From contig WNKI01000004.1 in assembly GCA_015350385.1 (NCBI GenBank), positions 747,912 through 811,911 on the forward strand: a stretch of DNA of 64,000 nucleotides, in the 5' to 3' direction. Positions 55,081-64,000 of this stretch are shown here, in pieces (the stretch's first letter is position 1; every line of letters starts with the position of its first letter). Source of the DNA: Aculops lycopersici (taxonomy: Eukaryota > Arthropoda > Arachnida > Trombidiformes > Eriophyidae). A model generated the notes under the pieces. The model saw only the letters and a list, made by a program, of their open reading frames with translations, did not search any database and was not told the DNA's origin. The translations under genes were made by a program, and so were the position numbers.

Positions 55081-56129
55081 CTACTGACCGCCACTACTTG
55101 TCGGCTGGTGGTGTTGTTGTTGTTGTAGTTGTGCTTGTAATTGTTGCTGCTGTTGAGGTGATGGTTTTTGTGATTGTGATTTTGTCAATGTTCCATTGGT
55201 CCAAACTGGATTCTCGAAGCCTCCCAAATACATGTTGCTCGCCAGGTAAGAGGAGTTACCTTGATTGTTGTGATGAGATGCTGACAGGTGGCTACCATCT
55301 TGTGTGAGATCCAATTTGCTAGAATTTTCGTCGTGAATTATCCCGTCCACATCGGAGGCAAGGACATTGTTTGAAAATGAGTGATGCCTGTTCAATGAGC
55401 CTCCTCGTCTTCTTCGAACAATTAATACTGTCACTGCAATCAATACGATCAATATAAAGGCAAAGGTTGATGAGGCTGCAATTGAGAGGAACAGGGGCGA
55501 GTAGCAATGATACGAAATCATCTCGTCGTTTCCGTTTGGACAATTGCGATTCTTGTCGCAGACCACCGAGGCGGGCACGCAGATGTTGTCGCCGCAATCG
55601 AACCATTTGTTGTTTGGGCATCCATTTGAACTATTGGCCTTTCTATAGACTGTGAATAGAATGTCAAATGAAACGTGCGACCAATCGATTGGCTGAAATG
55701 AGAGTAAATTAATGGCAATCTTTGAGCTTCCAGGTTCAGTTAAAATATAATCAGCTGTCTTGTTCTCGCCCTCCATTGATACTTGAGAAGCGTGAGGTGA
55801 ATCATAGTTCAAGGTGACCGATAGCTTGGTTAGATTCTTTGGCAATCCAATTGAGTTGACCTTGACCAGGAGGCCGTGCGATTTGGGCGCAACCACAATG
55901 ATGGAGCAATTGAGTTGCTTGAAAATGGGCGCCGCCGGCGCTGAACTCGATGAGCCAAAGCCAAAGAAGATAGACGAGGGCACCTGTTGCTGTTTCTTGG
56001 GCAACACCTGCACCGAGGAGAGTGTGTTTTTGGATGTCAAATGCAGGGAGCTTGTGTCCGAGGCCGACTTGTGTTTCTTGGCGCTTCGAATGGTCTTCGA
56101 CTCTAGATCGCAGAATTCGTTGAGGAAAT
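55081..56129 (-). CDS. CUB and LDLa domain membrane protein, exon 2
   Basis: It begins after a CCGATAG acceptor in phase with exon 1 and reads YFLNEFCDLESKTIRS at its start. A CUB-like region follows (KQLNCSIIVVAPKSHGLLVK and a Tyr/Asp-rich second half). A single six-cysteine LDL-receptor class A module runs from CPNNKWFDCGDNIC to NCPNGNDE...C. One transmembrane helix comes next (SIAASSTFAFILIVLIAVTV) with a basic RRRRGG stop-transfer. The tail (~110 residues) is Ser/His/Gln-rich with poly-Q. The whole protein is 399 residues. Such CUB-LDLa single-pass proteins are found in arthropods, with ligand unknown; I do not recognise a named ortholog. Confidence 0.8.
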
Positions 56130-56246
56130 CTATCGGTTTGTGTGCGTGCGTGAGTGACAGATGAGTTTATTTGGGTTAGCTATCGAATTTCTTTTCATTA
56201 ACTGCAAGTCAATTAAAATAATGAAGTTCAGAGAAAAGGTACTTAC

Positions 56247-56397
56247 ATTGATTTGTTTGCCTGCTCACTTGGTGCAAATTAACTCTATTGGCCGCCTCCG
56301 CCTGGCTAATAATTAGCGCTGCGAGTGCCACTAAACAGCCGGCGACCAGTAACTTCCGGCTGCTAATGTTGCTCATGGTCATGATATTGTGTGTCAT
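56247..56397 (-). CDS. CUB and LDLa domain membrane protein, exon 1 (signal peptide)
   Basis: Encodes a signal peptide (KLLVAGCLVALAALIISQAEA) and a short mature segment ending in QTNQ. The donor is CAAT/GTAAGT in phase 1, and the 117-base intron (56130-56246) restores the frame. Three Met codons (56397, 56382, 56376) compete as the start; the first is chosen. Confidence 0.75.
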
Positions 56398-59221
56398 TTT
56401 TTTTCTTGATCTAAGTTTTAATTTACTGGCTCTTTAATTAGCTGTGAGTTGTAGCTTTGTCTTGTGGTGTGAGGATAAATTGATTGATTGGCTGTGTCAA
56501 GTTCTCTCTCTCTCTCTCTATCTCTCTTCTTGAGGATGATTGTTGCTCAACATTCAATTTAAGTTTCTTCTCAGTTAGGATACAATTATCTCGACTGATT
56601 GCGCTCAGAGTTGGCGCAACAGCTTATATACTAATCAGACAGTAGAACATCGACATCTACACTCGCTTGCCATTGTGTTTTTGTGCTCGAGGCAAACACA
56701 AGAAGTGGCAAATCATACTTGGGATCAGATGGGCGACAAGTCTCTCTCCCCCTCTCCCTGCGTATGGGTGCAACAAACAGCCGGCGACGGCTGGCGCTCC
56801 AGATTGTTGTGCTAGCCACCGTTGGCGCCAGGGGGACTCTAGCGCATGCATGCAAGAAGCGCTTATGATCACTATGTGTTGGTATTAGCATTATTATTAT
56901 CATTATCTATCAACCGCAGCACACTATTCTCCTGCTGCTGGAAATGGATCCCCATGCTAAGGACCACTGGCGGCGCCACTGACATCTTGGCGCCAGACTA
57001 GCGACGTTGGTGTCTATCTCTATTGCTTTGGGGGCTGAAAGAGAAAGAGTGTGTAGCTCAACGGATACACAAGGAGAGAGTCAGCTGGTTAGCTGCGAGT
57101 TTTTCCATTGTAATTCAAATCTCTCGCTTGAATCACTTTCAATATCTTGGTTTCATTTGCTTTCTCTCTTTCTTCGGCTCTTTCTTGTTGATGGTAGGGT
57201 CGCAAAATTTAGTGACAATCATATGAAACACAACAGCGCTAGTGGCAGCAACCAAGAAGAAGAAGCATTAAGAAAGCAAAGACAACAACAACAACAACAA
57301 CAATGAAGTCAACATATACACTGTCTCTCTTTCCCTCGATTTCTATATTATCGTTTCGTTTACTACAAAGATAGCGACACACAGAGAGATTGTCGCGTAA
57401 TTGGTCGCGATGTGAGATTCGAAGGGGAGCAAGTTGCATGGGGTTTTGCTTGAAACTAAATGGATGCAACGCACTGCTTCCATCAGGAGCTTGCCCATTT
57501 CCTCGGCTGTTGCCAGTCGGAGTTATTTAACGTGATTCTGTCGGGCCAAATCAAAACATTTTCTCACTCAGTCACGGGAAGCTTGCAAGACACGAGCCGC
57601 GCCCACCAAGACCCTCGGCCGGCAACCCGAGCACCGCATTAGGCAAACACGGAGCAAAGCATGATAAGAACACGACACCGCCGGCTGATAAGCATCAAGT
57701 TCATCTAAAACTTGAACATACAACAACACACAATAAAGACGTACACATTTGCGACTATGGCCAGTGGCCACAAAGAGCTAGTCCAATTAGCGAGTGCAGA
57801 CACTTGAGTTGGCGCCAGTTGATTTGTCCAATTGATAGCATTCAATCTAAGTCACTTTTTGTCTTGCTCACTCGCTCACTTGCTCGCAACTGCTATGCTG
57901 CAACCACTGTACTTCTCCCTGGTGCTGTTGGCGCAGCAACAAGTGGCCAGTAGGGCGCGCGGTGGTCGTGAAACGATTAGCCGGCCAGTGGCCAACAAAG
58001 TAAGAGAAAGAGAGTAGCCAGCCAGTGAGTCTATTGAGCAAGCAAACATTATGAGATAAGACAAGATAAATTTGCAGCAGAAGTAGCGAGAGAGAAAACT
58101 ACAGGGACTTCCTACAAAAGATACAGAAGAACCGACGATGCAAGTGTTGCCGCTTGCCGTCGAGTGTCTCACTGCGCTATTGTTGTCACCGCGGACCCAA
58201 TTGATATGGAAATATTCCAAGTTTTCCCCCTCTTCTCCAAACACTAGCCGCTAGCAAACCAATCTTTTGGCCACCAACCGATAAGAAGAGACTCAAAATC
58301 AGCCCTAAGTTTAGTTGCTCAGGCGTAGTTCAGTGGTCGCCGCGGTGATTCGAGTGGATTGGATTGAATTGAATTAATTGTGCCGGTCGGCTTGATCCCT
58401 CCACTAGTCGCTCACTCATTCCTGCAGTCACTTGGCTGCCGTTGGCCTCTGTCGGTGGCGCGCGAGATGCCAAGACCAGCGGCGACTTGTTGAGCCTGTG
58501 GGGTCATCATACTCGCGGCAGCAGCTAAGTACGCAACGCTGCGGTAGAGCCAACGACTGCCGTAGCGTTAGCGTCACCACCAAAACCAAGCGCTGCGAGC
58601 TCGCCGTACGCAACGACGAGCTGTTGATGCGGCGGCCGCCGGTCAAAGCCGTTTGATAGCTGAATGGTGGGCAAGCGGCCGCCGAGGCGAGTGACCACGA
58701 AAGTGGACACTTGTAAACTAATCAAATGCAACCAAATGAAACTTACACAATGTCAAGCAGCGAAATCAGGAAGTTGGCAAGCAACAAGAGAGAAGAAGAC
58801 AGATTTTAGCCGAAAGAAACTGACCACCGCCGCCACCACCTGTTGCATGCGAGCAAGCTTGAGAGAAGAAACGCGAGTTCAAGGTGAGAGTTAAGTTTTA
58901 GACGTGAGATTCAGGACTAAATTTAGAATTCAAGCTGCAAATTTTGTTGTTTACTAAAAGTTCGATGAAAGTTCATCCGGCTAAGAGGCGACCTGTTGGC
59001 GTCGTCGTCATAATCGTGGGGGTGGTTGTTCAGTCGGCAAGATACTTTCGTCAAGCTAGTTGGTTAATAAGATTTAGCTTACTATAAAACTTGAGAGCTT
59101 GTTTACCTGCTATGTGAATACATAATTAGGGAGGCGCTTGGATTTTTCCCATTTCTCTTCCTTCGCTTGCCACCTGGAGCAATGCGATCACCTGTTGATC
59201 GTGGCGTAAAAGAAGCTCGAG
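56398..59221. other. Intergenic region upstream of the CUB-LDLa gene and the GYH-rich gene
   Basis: About 2.8 kb without a supported gene. It has a CT microsatellite (56503-56519), a CAA run at 57283-57303 and several E-box words. Short open frames lack recognisable domains. It presumably holds both divergent promoters. Confidence 0.5.
56503..56519. repeat. CT dinucleotide microsatellite
   Basis: Eight CT units 110 bases upstream of the CUB-LDLa start codon. Confidence 0.85.
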
Positions 59222-59228
59222 TATAAAA
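59222..59228 (+). promoter_or_regulatory. TATA box of the GYH-rich gene
   Basis: TATAAAA, 155 bases before the chosen ATG, the clearest host TATA box in the window. It suggests a strongly regulated, tissue-specific gene rather than a housekeeping one. Confidence 0.75.
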
Positions 59229-59376
59229 GCTCACGAGTACTCGGCGACTGGCGCCACTACTTTTTGAGATACCAAGAGTTGGGAATCAATTGATCAAGTT
59301 GAAAAATCAAACTAGCAAATCAATACGATCAAATCGTACATCGTGGAACGAGAAGCAGGAAGCAAGAAGCAAGAAA

Positions 59377-59646
59377 ATGTCCTCAAGATCACTGATCGTT
59401 CTATTGGCAGCCATTTGCCTGATTGCCATCGTGGCGTCGGCCCAACATCACCACCATAGACCAGCCTATGGACATAGTCACGGCCATAGACACGGCCACG
59501 TCCACTACGGCGGTTACGGCGGATACGGAGGTTACGGTGGATACGCGGGCTATGGGCCCAGTTACGGAATTGGACTAAGTGTCGGCGGAGTCCTACCTCA
59601 TCACCATCACTATGTCCAGCCACACTACCATCGCCACTACTACTAA
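59377..59646 (+). CDS. Small secreted Gly/Tyr/His-rich protein
   Basis: 89 residues. A clear signal peptide (MSSRSLIVLLAAICLIAIVASA) is followed by a mature peptide made of a His-rich block (QHHHH...), HGHRHGH repeats, GGYGGYGGY tandem tripeptides, a short non-repetitive core (YGIGLSVGGVLP) and a His/Tyr-rich end. An in-frame upstream ATG (59290) would bury the signal peptide and is rejected. Comparable GY/H-rich secreted proteins occur in arthropod cuticle, silk or glue, and some act as metal-binding antimicrobials; I cannot choose. TATA box, start, stop and AATAAA are all in place, so the gene is complete and single-exon. Confidence 0.8.
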   Translation: MSSRSLIVLLAAICLIAIVASAQHHHHRPAYGHSHGHRHGHVHYGGYGGYGGYGGYAGYGPSYGIGLSVGGVLPHHHHYVQPHYHRHYY

Positions 59647-59720
59647 ACAATCCACTTCAACGACTCGGTGCTCATTGAGACCACCTGCGTTTACCTTTGG
59701 AGAAATGAAGCTAATTAGAG

Positions 59721-59726
59721 AATAAA
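59721..59726 (+). terminator. Poly(A) signal of the GYH-rich gene
   Basis: AATAAA 74 bases past the stop codon. Confidence 0.75.
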
Positions 59727-60034
59727 CTATCCAATTAGATGAAAAAATCAACTGCAGCATCATAGCAACAAATCTTTAGGCTAATTCTAACTTCCCTCCC
59801 TCCCTCTCTCATCTAGATCACAAATTTCCATCTAGATCATTCCTTTCGATTTCGATTGTGATAGTTGGTCTTGTGTCAACACAAGACGGGCGAGTAACTG
59901 TAATGTCAATAATTGATAATTAGTTAGAAATTTTCCTGTCGTAAGGAATTTTTTCCTCTCACTTGAGTGATTAGACGAGAATAGATTAAATGGGAAAAGC
60001 TCCAATCGATTTCTCTGGCTTGTCAAACAAAAAT

Positions 60035-60037
<3 letters not shown>

Positions 60038-60073
<36 letters not shown>
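60038..60073. repeat. CT microsatellite left of the gap
   Basis: About eighteen CT units, then TACTAC, then the Ns. A matching CT run starts on the other side of the gap. Confidence 0.9.
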
Positions 60074-60078
<5 letters not shown>

Positions 60079-60471
60079 NNNNNNNNNNNNNNNNNNNNNN
60101 NNNNNNNNNNNNNNNNNNNNNNNNNNNNNNNNNNNNNNNNNNNNNNNNNNNNNNNNNNNNNNNNNNNNNNNNNNNNNNNNNNNNNNNNNNNNNNNNNNNN
60201 NNNNNNNNNNNNNNNNNNNNNNNNNNNNNNNNNNNNNNNNNNNNNNNNNNNNNNNNNNNNNNNNNNNNNNNNNNNNNNNNNNNNNNNNNNNNNNNNNNNN
60301 NNNNNNNNNNNNNNNNNNNNNNNNNNNNNNNNNNNNNNNNNNNNNNNNNNNNNNNNNNNNNNNNNNNNNNNNNNNNNNNNNNNNNNNNNNNNNNNNNNNN
60401 NNNNNNNNNNNNNNNNNNNNNNNNNNNNNNNNNNNNNNNNNNNNNNNNNNNNNNNNNNNNNNNNNNNNNNN
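60079..60471. other. Assembly gap (393 N)
   Basis: 393 Ns with CT microsatellites at both sides (60038-60073 and 60484-60513), so the gap was probably caused by the repeat. Confidence 0.99.
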
Positions 60472-60479
60472 TAAACTAA

Positions 60480-60483
<4 letters not shown>

Positions 60484-60513
<30 letters not shown>
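60484..60513. repeat. CT microsatellite right of the gap
   Basis: About fifteen CT units. Confidence 0.9.
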
Positions 60514-60517
<4 letters not shown>

Positions 60518-60653
60518 AGAACCAACTTTTGTTTTTCTTTCTGTCTCACATGAAACTAAGCAATTTATTACTATTTTTTATCATTAGATTCAATCATAAA
60601 GTCTATGTTACTATAAGTATAATTTAAAGGTGCAGTGTCTAACTAATCCAATA

Positions 60654-61342
60654 TTAAATGTTCAAGCAATCGACCGTTGGATTTAAGTCGGCCGCCTCAA
60701 TTCTGTCATCTGAATCCTGAAAACTTGACAAATCAAAGATAAAGTCTTGATCGTCGATTGGCGCGTTAAGCTGTAGGTGTTGGTTTGAGTGAATTTGTTG
60801 TATCATTGAATTTGTTGCATTCATTTGACTAGAGGAGGTATTAACTGTTATTGGAGATGCAACGCAATGAGCATCTCCAGGTTCCTGTTTTATAATTAAC
60901 ATTACGTCATTCTTTCCATTGGCCAACTCAACTTCGTCCAAATTTGACTGTGTCTCGCTTGGCGGCGACTCGTCGCTGTCGTTATAATCGTCGCCACAAA
61001 TGGATTCGCTCAGTGTACTTCCACTTGAACTCCTGGAGCTGATTGGAATATCAAAGATTTCCGAAAACAAGGTGGGCAGTCTGATGGTTGAACAGGTGGT
61101 TGTTGTGCGGAGCCAGTCAATGTAGCGCACAAAGATCTTATTTATATTCTCCAAATCCCTGAGCTGAACAATAAGCTTCGTGTACCTGGCATTTCTACTC
61201 GCGACCATGTCTCCACTTTCGCCGTTTACCTGGCTACCTGTCGCTCCGGCCGGCGACGACCTGTTGAGCTTGCTCTCGAGTGCCTTCATTATGGCGCACT
61301 GCCTGGTGGCCACATCATCCGTGCACCTGATGCCAGGTCGCC
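60654..61342 (-). CDS. E78: E78-like nuclear receptor, last exon (end of ligand-binding domain)
   Basis: It begins after an ACAAAACAG acceptor, and with the previous exon reads LLQPRRPGIRCTDDVATRQC across the junction, which fits the SA-x-LLxPxRPG segment of NR1 ligand-binding domains. Later landmarks are ENINKIFVRYIDWLRTT and LPTLFSEIFDIP, the E78-type end of the domain. A ~110-residue Ser/Asp-rich tail follows, ending with an acidic FIFDLSSFQDSDD. The 319-base intron is 61343-61661. Confidence 0.88.
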
Positions 61343-61661
61343 CTGTTTTGTGTGATCATTATTTGAGTTGAATAATGGATTGGGACAATTAGTAACAATG
61401 ATGATTATGAGAGTAGATGAGATAGAGATACAATTTTCGATTAGATTTTAAGGAAAAAAATTGAAAAAAAAATTATCAAAAGTAATACCAAATCTCCAGT
61501 CTACTTGCGGGAAACATGCAGCCAACACAATGCACTATTACGTGAGTCACACGACTAGACCACAAAAAACTCAATCAATTGATGACATTCTAGTGATTGC
61601 TCGATGTAGACTATCCGCTAAATATATATCATATCATATCTTATAAATGTCTACTACTTAC

Positions 61662-64000
61662 TCGGCTGCAGGAGGATTATTGCTGACACCAGGCCAATAT
61701 CTGTGTCATCTAAACACAATTGATTGAATGAGATGGAAAAATTGAACGCTATTGTGGAGAAGCGCTTATCAAACATCGTATCTAATTGCTCGCGGTTAAT
61801 AAAAGTACCATCGGCAAATGTTAGAGTTCCATCCGATTGGCTAAACATTCCCGCGATTGAAACGAGCCAAATTTCAAAGAATCCAGACTTAATCAAGAGC
61901 AACTGGTCTAGCTGATTCAAGGCCGGAAACCCTGGAACTTGTTTGGCAAATTCAACCACTTGTTGAATGGACGGGTTCACCAGAAGCGCGTACTCCTGCC
62001 ACAAGCTAATGCGATAAGCTAGATCCTCGGCGGATCTAATATTATTGTTATTGTTGTTGCTATTGCTATTGCTGCTGTTATTTGATACAATTACCGGTGT
62101 TGCTGTCGTGGTCGCCGTCGTCTTGGTTATAGTCGACATTGTTGTTGTTGTTGTTGTTGCTGTTGTCGTCGTCGTCGTTGTAGTTTTGCCTTTAAGATGA
62201 TTGGTTATAGCTAGAGATCTACTCAGATTATCATCAGCAACAACAGGTTGCTGGTGGTCTGCTGAGGAATTGCCAATGGCGGTTTTTGTGGCGCCAGTCA
62301 AGGTTGCAATCGTTGTTGTTGTTGCTGTCTTGGGATTTGTTGTTGTTGTTGTTCCACTGCCTTCGCGAATGACTGAAACCATAGGCGCCGATGGGATTGC
62401 AATGGGATGTCCAACGATGGAGGACTGAGATGTCGGCGACAACACTGGCGAGCTCGCAATGATGAACTGGCTTGAGTTCTCGGGCGAGCGACCGCACTCG
62501 CTATTCGACGAGCCACTTGAGACGCTATAGGCGGAGGATTGACTTGAACCGCCGGCACTGCCATTAATAATCGAGGAACTAGGCGAGGAGGCCGATTGGT
62601 TGTGGTGGCCACGATAGCGATTCACGCAGTCGGTGGCATACTGGGCACTTGCCACGTTGGGCAGACGAGATATTGACTGGCGATGGATGCTCATGGGCGA
62701 AATTTGACTCTTCAAATAGCTACAGGTATTCTGATGAGCTGTTGCAATTTGCTCGATGATTTCCTCAATATCCGAGTCGTTCAAGTTTACTGTAGCTGCT
62801 GCTGCTGCTACTGCTGTGGTTGTGGTGGCATCGTTTGCATTGTCTATCTCCGGGTCGCAAGTTTCCTCAAATTGAATGCAGGGAATCTCCTCTTTTGATT
62901 CGTTTTTAACAGGTAGCTCCTTGTGATGTTGGCGATTGTTGTGGTCGTGGGGGTAAACGGAGCCCGCAGGATGCGTAACAAACTCCTCGAATTTCAAATC
63001 GTCCTCAAGTTTCTCCAATGAAACCGAGGCCTCCGTTGCCGCTGAGTCCATGGACCCAAAGTCATTGTTTAGATCCAAAGGATCGCCCGCAATCTCGTCG
63101 TTCAAATCAACTTTGCCCATCGAATTGTCACAAGATCCGCTATCCTCACCTCCACTATCTTCGCTTGCCAATCGATGGTCATTTGCAACCAACGAAGACG
63201 CCGACGAGGAAGTTGAATTTGAGGGGGTAGAGGTAAAGACGAGATTTGCGCCCAGATCCGAGCCAAAGGGTTGCACGTTGCGACTCACATTATGAACACC
63301 ATCAGCTAATTGGCTGTGATCTTGTCGGTGTTGGTGTGCAAGAAGCACTTGAGGTTGTCGAGGGTGCTGCTCTTGCTGCTGGGCAACCACTAGCTGCGAT
63401 AGCTCATTAGATGGATCATTGTGATGATGATGATTATTGTTACTATTGCCAACTTGTTGCTGGTGACTATGGTTTAGATCTAGACCAATGTTGCTCGGCG
63501 GTGCATTTAACATGGCCTCGCCTTGCTGCTGCTGTTGCTGTTGCTGAATCGGTTTTACCATACTCAACTCAAACTGGTTTCCCTCTCCCTGCTTAAACCA
63601 AATTTGCGGCGTTTGGATCTGGTGCAAGTGGTGTACCTCAACTGGTTCAACAAGGCTATCGGGTGCGCCAATCGAATAGGAGAGACCCACGGGATTGTAG
63701 TCCTCATTTGAACTAGGAGGTTTGTGGATGATCAACGGCGGGTGATGCTGTTGCTGCTCAGGTGGACTCGCAACCACATGTTGCTTCTCGCGCCGCTTGG
63801 CGCCCTTGCCATACCTAACGGGCCGATTTCTATGGTAATACTTGCAATCCTTTGACATTCCCACCGCCAAGCACTTCATGAAGCGACACGCCTGACACCT
63901 GTTACGATTCAATCTAACCACGTGACACTTGTTCTCCCTCAAACACTTGTAATCTATTTGCTTCTGAATGGAGCGCCGAAAGAAACCCTTGCAACCCTCA
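61662..64000 (-). CDS. E78: E78-like nuclear receptor, internal exon (partial at window edge)
   Basis: It enters from beyond the right edge at EGCKGFFRRSIQKQID, so the P-box EGCKG and all of the second zinc finger (C-LRENK-C...C-QA-C) are inside; most of the first finger is outside. VRYGKGAKRREK forms the C-terminal extension. About 560 residues of Gln/Ser/Thr/His-rich hinge follow, very long for the family. The ligand-binding domain begins near LWQEYALLVNPSIQQVV (~62015) and continues PGFPALNQLDQLLLIKSGFF to IGLVSAIILLQP at the exon end (CCGA/GTAAGT). NR1-group Rev-erb/E75/E78 receptors are ecdysone-pathway regulators; the RSIQKQI and FSEIFDIP motifs favour E78 over E75. Confidence 0.9.

Larger units (their letters stand above)
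59727..60653. other. Spacer with assembly gap between the GYH-rich and E78-like genes
   Basis: Apart from two CT microsatellites and the gap, no gene is visible. On the minus strand AATAAA (plus TTTATT 60564-60569) lies about 85 bases past the E78-like stop and probably ends that transcript. Confidence 0.5.

Noticed and set aside
1..64000. tRNA, rRNA or known microRNA genes
   Set aside because: I looked for tRNA B-box words and for common conserved arthropod microRNA sequences and saw none. This is a visual check only; a covariance-model scan would be decisive.

Overview
The window is nuclear DNA from an animal, most likely an arthropod or a close ecdysozoan relative. It carries an E78-type nuclear receptor, a Beadex/LMO LIM-only gene, a tartan/capricious-like leucine-rich-repeat receptor, a Gly/Tyr/His-rich secreted protein and a Ty1/copia element. 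The proteins are rich in poly-Q, poly-N and poly-S tracts. Most genes are uninterrupted over hundreds to thousands of codons, so the genome looks intron-poor. The species cannot be named from the sequence; a mite or small crustacean would fit, but that is a weak guess.

Layout. 0-2 kb: LMO/Beadex-like gene (+). 3.7-9.4 kb: a complete Ty1/copia retrotransposon with two 197-bp LTRs that I read as identical and a perfect 5-bp target duplication. It is broken in the Gag zinc knuckle by a 962-bp solo LTR of a different family, which has its own 5-bp duplication. 10.5-24.6 kb: a compact cluster of seven mostly single-exon genes: a large LRR membrane receptor (-), succinyl-CoA ligase beta subunit (-), a PAGR1/PA1-like chromatin protein (+), a very short ARID2/BAP170-like armadillo protein (-), a LAMP-like lysosomal membrane protein (-), cytosolic aspartate aminotransferase (+) and transcription factor DP (-). 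25-32 kb: gene-poor DNA, with one weak two-exon small-protein candidate. 32.3-52.5 kb: a five-repeat protocadherin-like gene whose signal-peptide exon is separated from one 6-kb exon by a 13.8-kb intron. 55.1-56.4 kb: a two-exon CUB/LDLa membrane protein (-). 59.2-59.7 kb: a complete small secreted-protein gene with TATA box and poly(A) signal. 60.6-64 kb: the 3' two exons of an E78-like nuclear receptor (-), cut by the window edge. Assembly gaps lie at 40603-40622 and 60079-60471, both beside CT microsatellites.

The most unusual signals are: (1) a 10-base word, CAACARGTGG (E-box core CARGTG), found at least 28 times on both strands, in coding and non-coding DNA, against about 0.24 expected in random sequence; (2) a 954-bp, roughly 98% identical inverted repeat, one copy in the cadherin intron and one just beyond its 3' end; (3) the nested LTR history at 3.7-9.4 kb; (4) the ARID2-like protein stripped of its ARID, RFX and zinc-finger regions; and (5) an LRR receptor with a split C-terminal cap. 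Functionally the genes are a mixture (chromatin and transcription: LMO, PAGR1-like, ARID2-like, DP, E78; metabolism: SUCLA2, GOT1; adhesion and membrane: LRR receptor, LAMP, cadherin, CUB-LDLa), with no operon-like logic visible.
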